A stretch of 64,000 nt of DNA from Rhopalosiphum padi (taxonomy: Eukaryota > Arthropoda > Insecta > Hemiptera > Aphididae): the NCBI RefSeq assembly GCF_020882245.1, contig NC_083599.1, forward strand, positions 68,741,745 to 68,805,744, given 5' to 3'. The translations under genes and the position numbers were made by a program. Under the pieces are notes generated by a model. That model searched no databases, was not told where the DNA came from, and worked only from the letters and a program-made list of their open reading frames with translations. Positions 38,577-49,175 of this stretch are shown here, one piece after another (the stretch's first letter is position 1; every line of letters starts with the position of its first letter).

Positions 38577-41314
38577 TATACGTTTCCATTGAAAATTATA
38601 GTCTCGCCCAAATACATTAACGTTTAATCTTTCAACACTATCAAATAACTTAGTTTAGAATTTAAAAATACGTTAGCACCTTGATGTCTTAAAAATTAAA
38701 TTACCAAAAATTAACCTTATTATAATTAATAACTTCTGTTAGTATGTTCTATAATATTTTTATGGTCTCCCTTTCTATATTTTTTCTGTTAATCACTCCT
38801 TTATGTATTATTTTTACTATATATTATGCGGCTTATAGTTTATATACTTTTAAACTTAACGTGTGACATGGATTAAAATGTTTGAAAAAAAACTTATTTT
38901 ATAAATAATTGTAAAACTAAATTACTTAGTTGGTTACTATTTTTAAACTTAACTTTTAATTTTAACAAACCTATAAAACAGATAAGTGAATTTTTAATTT
39001 AAATTTAACTCAAATTTTTCTAAATTAACTAAATTAGCTAGTTGAAGAAATAAGTAATTTGCAGTATTTCACCTCACAAATGAAAATATTACAATGTATT
39101 ATTATTTATTAACAACGACATCATTATAGTTGTTCAGTGTCAAGTAACGACATTCGTCTCTAAAACTAGTAAAACCTATATCATATAATTTAAATAATAT
39201 GAGTGTTTTGATAATTGTAGAATAAACAGGTCATCACCATACGATTATTTTGACGTCAGTGTATTTAAGAAAATATATATTATATTTGTAATGTATTTAA
39301 CGCTTAATATCTAAATATACTGAAATACCACAATAGTTTCCGATGCCAATCACATGTCGGGTGTATAGGTAAGCTATCGGTTGTCAATAAAAGTCCACCA
39401 AAACTTTTTGAATTCATAATACTTTATAACACTACTAAGGGCATACATACAGTATAAGTTTGAGAACGATATTGAAGTGTAGTAAATATTTTTAAGTCAC
39501 GCGATTCTTAGAATACAAGAGCACAAGGGCGGGTGGTATTATAGACGAGTTGCGGCGGATAAGAATTTAAAAAATATTATTATAGAGTCTACAATGTAGA
39601 CAGGAAATAATATTATTAATATCAGATTTTTTACAAACTCACTCGATAGGTATACCTGTTGTTACGGTTTTACATAATAATCTTTGTAACGATACCGTAC
39701 AAACCCGTAACCAGCTGATGCTGAATACATACCGTTTTGAAAAATCTAGTGTGATAGATGATTTTTAATCGTCATATTATAGTAGGTATAATATACGTTG
39801 GGTGTATGACTATAGGTAAGATATAACTTGTCAAATACAAACCATTAAAGTGATCACAATTAGCGACCTTAAAATATACAAACAACTATATATGGCCAAT
39901 CGATTGAAATATTATGCGAGTATCTTCATTAAAGTGTACGGCTCCGGTCGTGTAAAAGTGGTGACGTTTAATTTTTTTTTTTCGTTGTTTAAAATACTAT
40001 AACAAATGGTTAAATTTACGATGAAATCCACAACACAATATTGAATTTCACACAAAATCGTTTTAGAACGTGATGATTAATCGATTTCAAATTGTCCCAA
40101 TAATAATCCCACCAGAGTGACCCAGCAAAAACGCAATTCCCGCAGGCGCTACTAATCCCGGCTGCGAGTCGAGAAAAACGAGACATTGGAATCACTGTGT
40201 CGGTTTTTTTTTTTTTTTTATATAAGCGTTTTTGGTTATATGAAAAAAAGATACAATGAACGTTTAGTGGTGTACGGACTGATAAATACTACTGTAATGT
40301 TTGATAAATACGCGTATGCAGATGAATCGTGAATGTATGTAAAAGTTTCCGTGCGGATTTCACATAAATCTCAATAATAATAATATGCTGAATGCACTAA
40401 AATTTTCAAATATCGCGATACACATTAAACACTCACCTATTTTCAACGTTACAATGTGATTTAATAATCAGAACATTGCTGTGTAATAATAATAATTTAT
40501 GTGCGCATGAATAATTTGAAAATATTATATTTAATCCAATATACGATGACGATTTGTTTTTAGAAACAACATTTTAATACATATAAATTAATTAATAATT
40601 GTTCGTAATGTTACATAGAAATCTCGGGAACTTATGATGAAAACTTAGTTACTCTTTTTGATATCTTATTGATAAAATAAATAACATATATTTTATCAGT
40701 AATATATATATATATATATATTATATAATATGTAATAATATTATATACATTATACGTACAGCATATGACGATTAGGTTTTCAGTTCATATAGTTATTATT
40801 TTTTGTTTTTGCTTGAATCGTATTTTAAAAAGGATATTAATAAGATAAATATTCTTATTTTTTACCTAAGCACTAGCCGTTGAAATTTATTATATTTTAT
40901 TTTTACACTTTAGAGAAATCTATGTTCGTAATTTTGTTAAGGATTCGTTTTTAATCTTCTTTTGAAGCCGTGCACATTATGTATTCGTCCAATTTAATGA
41001 TGTCCACATAACAGATGTTATACATATTTCCGTTTAATAATCAAAGAAATAGTATAGGTACCTAGTTGAATGTTCACCGTCTACTGACAATTCATTATAC
41101 TTATGTTACAAAATTTGAAATTTTCTTAGAACCTATGTTTTATTAGTTTTTTAGAAATAAATTAAAAAGAATAAAATAATATATTTTATTCTACATTATT
41201 TTAAAATAATAAGAAATAATAAACCGGGTTTTGACAGACCATCTCCAAAATTAAATTACTCTATGGTTATCACATACTTTTATTTCCTTTACAAATATTT
41301 CCATGCATAAACAC
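38577..41314. other. AT-rich stretch, nothing recognised
   Basis: A few CpG-bearing patches occur (39520-39730, 40100-40200) without a recognisable product. A T run lies at about 40205-40219 and an AT microsatellite at 40702-40721. No gene was identified. Confidence 0.4.
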
Positions 41315-41357
<43 letters not shown>

Positions 41358-41360
41358 CGT
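41315..41360. repeat. Compound AT then GT microsatellite
   Basis: Eleven AT units run directly into about ten GT units, followed by CGTGTATGTG. Alternating purine-pyrimidine tracts of this kind can adopt Z-DNA and are usually highly length-variable. Confidence 0.9.
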
Positions 41361-41757
41361 GTATGTGTATTATATATAAATATGTGTATATTTTTTCTGT
41401 TTTTTTCTTAATAAGACGAATAAAAACCATCTGTACATAAACTTACACAATAAGTCATTGAGATAACAAATGATTTATGAACATAACATAAATTATGTGA
41501 TAAAATGAATACCTAACACATCTTTAATTATTTTTTTTTTACTATCATTATCAGGACCAATTCCCAAACCTAGTTAAAATTGAAGTTAGAAATGTGTTTG
41601 AATTAGATGGTTATAGTATTTATGTTAAGTTTGGCGAGAATCTTTTATAATGATTAATGAAGTCTTGAGAGTTTAGTAAATGTGTTATAATATTTAAATA
41701 TTTATGAAGAGTTTGATTAATCACATAATACCAAGGTACACCACCAACAAAAATACG

Positions 41758-41911
41758 TTGTTATATTTTAAAATGATCGAATAAGAAGAATGATTGCAGG
41801 CTTAGCTGGCCACCAGAAGTGTATGCCGTATGATTAGAGGGATCCAATAATGGTATTATAAATGAGTGAAGATTTTAAAAGTATATGGAAGGGCGTAGGC
41901 CTCAGGTCAGA
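41758..41911 (+). pseudogene. Possible decayed LINE ORF2 C-terminal fragment
   Basis: In one forward frame starting at 41840 the DNA reads GSNNGIINE, a stop, RF, a stop, then KYMEGRRPQVR. The spacing and the EGRRP word recall the C-terminal tail that follows reverse transcriptase in many LINEs (a GHV.R segment, then EGKR..GRPR). A Leu-Ser-Trp / Leu-Ala-Gly-His segment lies just before it in two frames, suggesting a frameshift. Two in-frame stops mean it is dead. The call rests on short motifs and could be coincidence. Confidence 0.3.
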
Positions 41912-42827
41912 CATTTATATATAATACAGTACAACGGTATTTTATTTTATTAAATATTGGTATGAATATATTTTTAAATTTTATTTTGAAAGCGTTTGGT
42001 TCAGTAGAGGGAAAAGGTACCTTGAGTTGACTCGTTTTCGTTAATTTTTATCGTCTAGTTTTCGGATCAAATTGCTAACAACGTTTGCGTGATATTGTAA
42101 ATATTGCGCAGCTAAATTTAAATGTTTACCTGATAGTATGTCATCATTCATCACTCATCAGCAAACGTGGTTATTATCTCATTATTTTTTTGAAAAATAT
42201 CACTTTATCGGCTGTAAATATATTATAAAGATCGGGTGCTATCGTTACTTTGATAAGCTCTCCTACTCCAATTTATCATGTATTGAAGTGAGATAGCGTT
42301 AATTCATCTGACTAAAAATATTCTATTAACAACAAATTATTTAGGGATCAATACTTTATTGAGGTGGCATGAAATTTTGTTTTTAAAAGTCTAGCACAGC
42401 AGTCGCGTATTTATGATGAAGGGGGGGGGGGAGGGGAGAGTTATATGGATAGATGTCTGGTGTAATGCATTGAATAAAATGAAACTGGCAAAGATCGTAT
42501 TGAAACATTATTTCATAGATTTTTAGTAGTTATAGTAGTTGATCGAACTTTGTAGGTAATTAAGTATACCATAGTATATTAACGAGGTTAGTTTAATTAC
42601 AAAATTGCACACAATCGTCGATAATAATACAAATACAAAAATAAATATTTATTGATTATCATAATAATTTATTATTATCTTATCAGAAAAATATTACCAA
42701 AATAATGAGCTTGAATAGACAATCCACCGTTAAATTCGACGCTACATCAGTGCTACATTCTTTATTTTAAACTATAGATGTATAATATATAAATATAACC
42801 ATATATTATATTCAAGGCAATAAGACC

Positions 42828-43160
42828 GGCAAATCGTTGGTGGTAGGTGGGTCATCCATTTTGTTATCATTTACAATTGTTTTTCGGTGTTGCGTTACCA
42901 CGCGATCGCTCACTTGGTGCTCCCCTTTTTCTGTCCACTTTTGTGTCCGCTGTAGTTTTTCTTGTTTTTGTCGTGATTTTGTATTACACAGTGTTTCATC
43001 CTTTCCCCGGTCGCCGTTGTAACGATAATCATTTCCTACCCTCGCAAACACAAGGATTATTGTAATTTTCCGTGCCGAGTTTATTGTCCAGTACTGTATC
43101 CTTATCCTCTGCGTCGCTGTCATCGCCGTGTTTTTATAGTGGACGTTTGTTCGGAGTATT
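42828..43160. other. GC-richer island of unknown origin
   Basis: A pyrimidine-rich, CpG-bearing block starts abruptly in AT-rich DNA. It has overlapping frames on both strands (42837-43065 plus, 42812-43123 minus), none recognisable. About 500 nt further on, 43573-43696 reads like the end of a non-LTR element (ATGGCCAAAAGGACT..., then an A run of 14 at 43687-43700). The whole 42.8-43.7 kb interval might therefore be a second short retroelement with its middle missing. No target-site duplication was found, so a host 5'-UTR exon is equally possible. Confidence 0.25.
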
Positions 43161-46100
43161 TTCCACCGCGTACGAAACTTATATTACTACAATTATTGTG
43201 ATACACTTATAGTTACAATTTTATATTGTAAGAGCACAGTGCATGATCAATCGAGTGAGGTTATAGTCTATTATAAATAGTAAGAACAGTTAAAAATTAA
43301 GATAACTTTGTAGAAATCAATAGCAGACAATTAAATCATAAGTTGAATGCGTTTAAGTTTAATGTGAAATAGTAGATGTACAATAATGGATAAGTGCTCA
43401 TTCTTTTGTTAAAGAATAAAAGATACGATTTTTGTAAATTAATTGAACAAATCGACGATAGTCGTCATAAAGTATATTTTAATTATTAAGGTTAAGTAAT
43501 AAGTAGTTAAATGTTAATAACTGTAATAATTATTTATAATGGGACAAAAGTTCTTAAATGCGTAGGAATTGTATAATATAATGGCCAAAAGGACTAAAAG
43601 CTTAAGATAAATCTATCATATTTCAATTAAACACAAGTTAGTAAATAATATGTCTTATTCGTATTAGACATGATTAAAATCGTTTTAAAAAAAAAAAAAA
43701 TTAATAAAGTGATACTATAAAAAAAAAAAATGCTTCATGTACCTATTTAATTAAATTTTCAACTGAAAAATAATAATGTCAGTTGTAACATCGTGTTCTA
43801 AATGTAGACTAATATGTATGTAGTTATATATTCGCACATGTATAATGTCGTATTTGTAATAACATAATATTTCATATGTATATAATTAAAAACAGTGAAA
43901 CACTCGTGTCGTAAATTGTGTACTTACCTGTTTCTTGAATAATATATACCTATATATATATATATATGTGTGTATACATGAATGTATCAGGTTTGTCGAA
44001 ATGTTATTCTGTGACAGTCTAACTATCATAAAGCTTTTCAGTTACATATAGTTTGTACTGTTTCTATACCATTCTAGAATATAAACAGGAAATACCTTCG
44101 AATATTCACTGGATCGTGATAAATTGTAAAATATATAGTCTGCAAAAACATAATAAAATGTTAGTCGATTTTTTCTCCTTGAAAATATAAATTCAAAAAC
44201 GATAATATGTAGTACAGTGAAATACTGAAATCCAAACAATGCATTTTGTTGTATATTTTTCATCGAATTTAGTTAAATATCTGTCATTAAGAAGAATAAA
44301 TATTAAATAGGTACCTATTTAGAATCTACGTTACATTTATAACGTTATTCAGAAGTCAGTTTTAAGAGTTTACACAAAATTCATAAAAAAATTTTAATTT
44401 ACAGTCAAACTATATAAAATTAAGATATTTAAATTAAATTTATATTGAGCAGAAAAAATGTTTTCCAAATTAAGTCAGACTTTTTCAATGACGTTCATAT
44501 ATTTAATTTCATCGAAATGTGCGAACATTAAGTAATAATTTCAGCATAGTTCTTGATTTACAATAATTCAATAGAATTTCAATGTATAAAGTTTTTAAAA
44601 GAAAATATCTTTGTTAGACTCGTAATTAGAGAATTCAAGTCAGTATGTATGCTTAATCTTAAAGCAATTAAGGTTATAATTGTTTTTGAGAGACATTTTA
44701 TTGAAAACCACAAGTTCACTAATCGGTTTCAATCAAGTTTGTAAAAAAACTATGAATTGAAATTCTGGTTTTCTTAGTAATATAAGGTTAAAATGAATAT
44801 ACAATTTGTGCAATAGATTTTCAATACACTTTCAATATATTTCAATAAAGTTTTTATTATTAATTCTTCACAATAAATAAACTTTAGTTATTGCTATATT
44901 CAAATTAATTATTAATTATTATTTATTTCAAAATGATTTTTTTTCAAACAAAAAAATTCATACAGTTAAAAAATCGAACTTTTGCTCTCTTTAAAGTCTA
45001 AAATTTATTCTAAAATAAATATATTTACTTTTTATATTTAGTTAATTATAATAAACTGTAATATTAATCTAAAATAAAAATGTCATACTTTACCGAAAAC
45101 TAATTTGTTTTATTAAATCCAAATCAAGTATGTGTTAATAATTTATGTACCTAATATTAATTGAGAAAATAGGTGTTAGCTGTGTGCACTGAACAGTATC
45201 TATTTAGCGTAGTAAGTGTTAAATTAGTTATTTTAATATGAACTCATCTCAATTCACTTACTTTGACATATGAGTAAAAATACAATTAAAAGGGCAAAAC
45301 AGTATTAAACATAATATATTTTATAATATTATAATTAATTAAAAGTTATTAATTTTTCATTTGCGCTTTTGAAAATTGTTACAAAAACTTTTTAAATATT
45401 AAAAATAAAACTATTTAAAAATATTTTCCGATTAGAAATCATTGTTAAAATTATACCGGCTGCTCTACGTTTCCTAAATATTATAATGGCCAAAAAAACC
45501 TTAATTTAAGTAATATGTTTGATAATAATATGGCTGACAACATCAAATTGGGATCCGTGAATTTTGTATTTACCACGTTATTCTATGAACAATGTCATAG
45601 TTTAAGTTAGATTTACCCGACCAATATCAATGGTGGTTGGAATGACAGTTTGGCATCAAAGTAATCTTCTATTTAATATTGGTTCATGGGTTTTTTTTAA
45701 CGTTTTTAAACAATTTTCCCGGAAGTAAAATAAAAATAAATATTACTATTTTTACTATTTTTCACTCAACACCACATACATAATATATTATATTTAAAAT
45801 ATAATGCATTATTCGTTTTTGAAATTTAAAAATATTTTACGTTAAGAATTTGACATAAAATCAATATTGAACGAGTATCTCTCGATTTATCCTTGCCAAA
45901 CTTAATATACTTTACCTGTGGTTGGTATATTATACTTCCTCTAACAGTCACCAAAGGAGTTTCTTCTATTGTTAGTTAAACACCCATTGTGTAATTATTG
46001 ATTTCCTTATCATTAGTTTCAGTAATATTGTCTTTACGGAATTTTCAAACTTTCACTGCCGCGGCTTAAAAAAATCATACACAACTTTCTATTTACTGAA

Positions 46101-46543
46101 TTTTCAATCTCATGTCTTAATAATAATAAAAAAAACAATTTAAGACGATGATTATTATTTGTGATAAATTGTTAGTGTTAACCGTACTTTTTTAATACTT
46201 GTTTATAATTTAAATTAAGTGAAGACGGGTCACTATTGGTTTTAAAAATATTTGTACTCCTTTAATATAATATTTAATGTGATTGAATGGATAAGGAAAG
46301 ATAATATTGTATCACTATTTTGATTCGAAAGGTGACTCTATACATCAATGCAATTCAATAATACGGAATCCTTAATATGCTCACCGAGAATGCCCCTTAT
46401 TTAGAGACGTTATCACTATAACTATAGGTAATCCAACTGTACTTCGGAAGTCCAAATATTACACACATTTTAGGAAAATTAATTGTGAGATATTCGTGTA
46501 GATTTAGTAATCGGGTATGCAGGATAGGCAAATATCGGTTTGT
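43161..46543. other. AT-rich stretch, no gene recognised
   Basis: Apart from the A-run region near 43687-43730 noted with the GC island, this is A/T-rich sequence with short, unrecognised frames (44042-44263 minus, 44553-44744 plus). No transposon ends were found. Confidence 0.4.
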
Positions 46544-46555
46544 AACTGTTTAGGT
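46544..46555 (+). repeat. Target-site duplication, left copy (LINE)
   Basis: AACTGTTTAGGT is repeated exactly at 48001-48012 after the poly(A) tract. The first two A of the right copy cannot be separated from the tail, so the certain part is CTGTTTAGGT plus one or two A. Confidence 0.85.
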
Positions 46556-47972
46556 TCAGTCCGGCGATAACGTTCATCATGAACGCACGGTCATTACGCT
46601 CGCTCCGTTATCTGTTTTTCATACGCTAATATTATATTATTACTTTCTGCCGTTTACGTTTACGTAATATGGCGGCCCAATCGTCGAATAATCGTGTCAC
46701 AACTAAAATTAATTCAACTTCAAGCAAAAGAAATCTTTCGTCTTCTTCGCTCTCACCCAAGCCAGATGATAAGAAATCAAAAATATTCATAACTCCTAAC
46801 CGGTACTCAGTTCTCACCACACTTAAAGACTCAAACGACAACACACAGCCAAACAAAACTCAAACACATACTCAAAATATCCTACCAAAACCACCAGCAG
46901 TTTATATCAAAGGCGTGAGTAATTTTTCCAGTTTCACCTCAAACTTGATGAAAATTTTCAATACAACAGAATTTATCTGTAAAACCACACCTTCTTACCT
47001 GATCGTCCATACTCATTTCTATGAGCATTACAGACTACTCATTAAATATCTAATTGAAAACAGCATCAGTTTTCATTCATACCAGCAGTATGATAAGCGT
47101 CCATTACGGGTGGTGATCCGCAATCTCCACCCTTCTACCTCTACTGAAGATATAATTACTTCTCTATCGGAACTGGGACACCAGGTTACCCACGTTCATA
47201 ACATTAAGCGCTCTTCCGATAAATCACCTCTACCTCTATTTTTCGTCGACCTCAAAATAGCCACCAACAACATGGATTTATATAAAATCGAGTATCTATT
47301 GCACACCAAAATTGTTGTCGAAAAGCCCCATCCACGTAAAGGCCCACCTCAATGCCATCGTTGTCTGTCTTACGGGCACACTCAGGGTTACTGCAACCAC
47401 ATTCCACGATGCATCAGATGTGGCGAAGAACACAGATCTGACGTATGCACTATGTCTCCAGAATCTCCGGCCAGGTGTGCTTTATGCCAAGGTAGCCACC
47501 CTGCCAATTACAAAGGCTGTCCCGTTTATAAAAAACTTAATTACAGACCACCTCGTCGTAAACATTTCATATCTACTCCCAAATCTCATACAAACTTCCT
47601 TAAATCCACCTTAAATTCCAATACCGATAAACCATCATATGCCGAAGCCACTTCCTCCAATCATAACCATTCCCACCTATCTCCTAATATAGAAACTTTA
47701 TTTACATCTTTTATTACCGAATTCAGTGCAATCATAAAACCCCTCCTGTCTCTCCTAACGGCTTTATTAAATAAAGGTAATTTGTAATTCCATATACCGT
47801 TATACGTCCACCATAATATATTGTATCATTTCATTTTATATTGTTATCTAATCACCAAATTATCTAAATTATGCTATAATTAAGATTCTATTTATTGTAA
47901 ATCTTTTATACATATATTATATATTGTAATAACTGTCGAACTATAATAGTTATATACTGAAAGTTCTAAATG

Positions 47973-48000
<28 letters not shown>
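46556..48000 (+). mobile_element. ORF1-only non-LTR retroelement, full length (1445 bp)
   Basis: The element starts exactly after the left duplication with TCAGTC, which matches the arthropod initiator consensus TCAKTY used by internal promoters of jockey-clade LINEs. A GGTCA at 46589-46593 fits the downstream promoter element consensus but lies about 4 nt further down than usual. The 5' UTR (113 nt) contains a perfect palindromic hairpin (CGTTCAT/ATGAACG, 46571-46585). One intact ORF (46669-47787) follows, then a 185-nt AT-rich 3' UTR and 28 uninterrupted A. There is no endonuclease or reverse transcriptase. The perfect duplication, intact ORF and uninterrupted tail all point to recent insertion, necessarily using enzymes supplied by another LINE. 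It could be a deletion derivative of a complete jockey-like element or a stable ORF1-only lineage, as HAL1 is in mammals. Confidence 0.82.
46669..47787 (+). CDS. LINE ORF1 gag-like nucleic-acid-binding protein, 372 aa
   Basis: The protein is of the type annotated as nucleic-acid-binding protein from mobile element jockey / X-element. It is expected to coat the element's RNA in a ribonucleoprotein. Residues 1-75 are Ser/Thr/Asn/Lys-rich and disordered-looking. About 77-215 form the RRM-like and PRE_C2HC-like region, with RPLRVVIRNLHPSTSTEDI at 144-162 as its hallmark. Three zinc knuckles follow: CX2CX4HX4C (C229-C242), CX2CX3HX4C (C248-C260) and CX2CX3HX6C (C270-C284), then CPVYKKL and a basic RPPRRK stretch. 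The C-terminus (about 340-368) is hydrophobic and probably helical. The ATG has A at -3 and G at +4 and is the first Met of the frame. There are no frameshifts or internal stops. ORF2 is absent: the stop is followed directly by a short 3' UTR and poly(A). Confidence 0.88.
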   Translation: MAAQSSNNRVTTKINSTSSKRNLSSSSLSPKPDDKKSKIFITPNRYSVLTTLKDSNDNTQPNKTQTHTQNILPKPPAVYIKGVSNFSSFTSNLMKIFNTTEFICKTTPSYLIVHTHFYEHYRLLIKYLIENSISFHSYQQYDKRPLRVVIRNLHPSTSTEDIITSLSELGHQVTHVHNIKRSSDKSPLPLFFVDLKIATNNMDLYKIEYLLHTKIVVEKPHPRKGPPQCHRCLSYGHTQGYCNHIPRCIRCGEEHRSDVCTMSPESPARCALCQGSHPANYKGCPVYKKLNYRPPRRKHFISTPKSHTNFLKSTLNSNTDKPSYAEATSSNHNHSHLSPNIETLFTSFITEFSAIIKPLLSLLTALLNKGNL

Positions 48001-48004
<4 letters not shown>

Positions 48005-48012
48005 GTTTAGGT
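48001..48012 (+). repeat. Target-site duplication, right copy (LINE)
   Basis: AACTGTTTAGGT is identical to 46544-46555 and follows the poly(A) tract directly. It abuts the 8-bp duplication of the neighbouring MITE (48013-48020), so the LINE insertion point and the MITE lie side by side. Confidence 0.85.
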
Positions 48013-48020
48013 AGTGTTAT
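48013..48020. repeat. 8-bp target-site duplication, left copy (MITE)
   Basis: AGTGTTAT is repeated exactly at 48201-48208. Eight bases is the standard hAT duplication length. Confidence 0.85.
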
Positions 48021-48200
48021 CATAGGCGCAATTTGAGTTTGGGGGGGCTATTATAATTTGCATATATATATGTACTGTGTGTATGATCCCTGAGATATAT
48101 AAAGGTGGAAAGTGGTATATACAAACCCTTGGGGGGGGGGGGGCTATGATTGATTTTGAGAGGGCTTAGCCACCCAAGCCCCCCTCAAATTTTACTTATG
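48021..48200. mobile_element. hAT-type MITE, 180 bp, perfect 8-bp duplication
   Basis: The ends CATAGGCGCAATTTGAG and (reverse) CATAAGTAAAATTTGAG form terminal inverted repeats with four mismatches in 17. The flanks AGTGTTAT/AGTGTTAT are identical. The interior contains G runs (48041-48047, 7 G; 48131-48143, 13 G) and a C run near the right end, so the ends can also pair through GGGGGG/CCCCCC. It has no coding capacity. Confidence 0.8.
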
Positions 48201-48208
48201 AGTGTTAT
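48201..48208. repeat. 8-bp target-site duplication, right copy (MITE)
   Basis: AGTGTTAT is identical to 48013-48020. Confidence 0.85.
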
Positions 48209-48249
48209 GCATAAGATACAATTTATAGCTTAGGGAACGTGGTAAATAC

Positions 48250-48640
48250 AAGTCCATAACCGGTCGTGCTCGGATCAGCGCGACGGTTGAGTAGAATTAT
48301 AGTACGCTTCGTTGGAAAAATAAATTGGGGTTCGAAATCAACGATGCCCGTTGAATGCGTGTCCGAGCGCCGCGGTATTCGGTTGAGGATGAGCTATCCG
48401 ATTTACGGGCACCTATCGTTGTTTTCGCGTCGTCTTTATAATATAGTATGTTATGGAAATATCGTCCTCATTATATTTTCGTACGCGATGTTTGGAATCG
48501 TTCTTGTGTACCTGTTTTGTGACTCGTTCATTCACAGAGACCTTGCTTCGCCGCACGTCATAAGCATGTCACGGATATCGTCATTTATTTTCCATAATTT
48601 ACACGAAAACAGTATTTTTTATATGATGTTTTTATAAGGT
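48250..48640 (+). other. GC-richer segment with an open frame, coding status doubtful
   Basis: Composition is less AT-rich than the flanks. A frame from a GTG at 48266 to 48637 (internal ATG at 48329) contains a hydrophobic stretch that could pass for a membrane helix (about residues 60-85), but I recognise no family and no splice or initiation signal. It may be a host exon interrupted by the nearby insertions or just a chance frame. Confidence 0.2.
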
Positions 48641-48660
48641 TATTCTTCCCTGTGGTGCTG

Positions 48661-48684
48661 TTGTTGTTGTTGTTGTTGTTGTTG
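48661..48684. repeat. TTG trinucleotide microsatellite
   Basis: Eight perfect TTG units, preceded by CTG. CAA on the other strand. Probably length-variable. Confidence 0.9.
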
Positions 48685-48862
48685 AAGCGTTGAACACAAT
48701 ATATAAGTTATGTTTTATATGCGTTTCATATATAGTTGTGTATGATATTTGCCTTGTGTGTATTGGTTATGAAAGGTGCGTGTAGCATACACGACTTGTA
48801 TATTGAATATATTATATGTTATTAAGTTTGCAAGTTTATATACCTAATGTTATGGTATATAC

Positions 48863-49175
48863 CATGGTTGGCGAACTTTTCTCGGTTGAAGTGCCAACAT
48901 TTTCCAATCAAGGTTTTGAAAATAATTGTTCACGTGTTCAAAAGGATATTATATTTTCAAAGGATAAAAATAAAGTTACAGATTTAATACATTAATCAAG
49001 TACACATTTTTTGTAATTATAATTTTTAAAATGTATATGCTTTGTTTCTTTGAGTTTATTATTACCAACATTTTATAAATAGCATAATTTTTAATGATTT
49101 CAATTTTTTCGAGTACTATTTGAATTTAACCAACATGCCACTTTTGAAACGCGTGCCGTAAGTTCGCCACCCCTA
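48863..49175. mobile_element. hAT-type MITE, about 313 bp
   Basis: The left end CATGGTTGGCGAACTTTT and the right end in reverse, TAGGGGTGGCGAACTTAC, share GGCGAACTT and the CAGGGGTGGC-like terminus common to insect hAT elements. Further in, GTGCCAAC and GTTGGCATG-type words echo each other at the two sides. The flanks share only GTATAT (48855-48860 and 49178-49183), so exact boundaries may be off by a few bases. Non-coding and moderately diverged. Confidence 0.6.

Noticed and set aside
46632..46856. Minus-strand 74-aa frame at the start of the LINE
   Set aside because: It is the antisense shadow of ORF1, which has the zinc knuckles and correct element boundaries.
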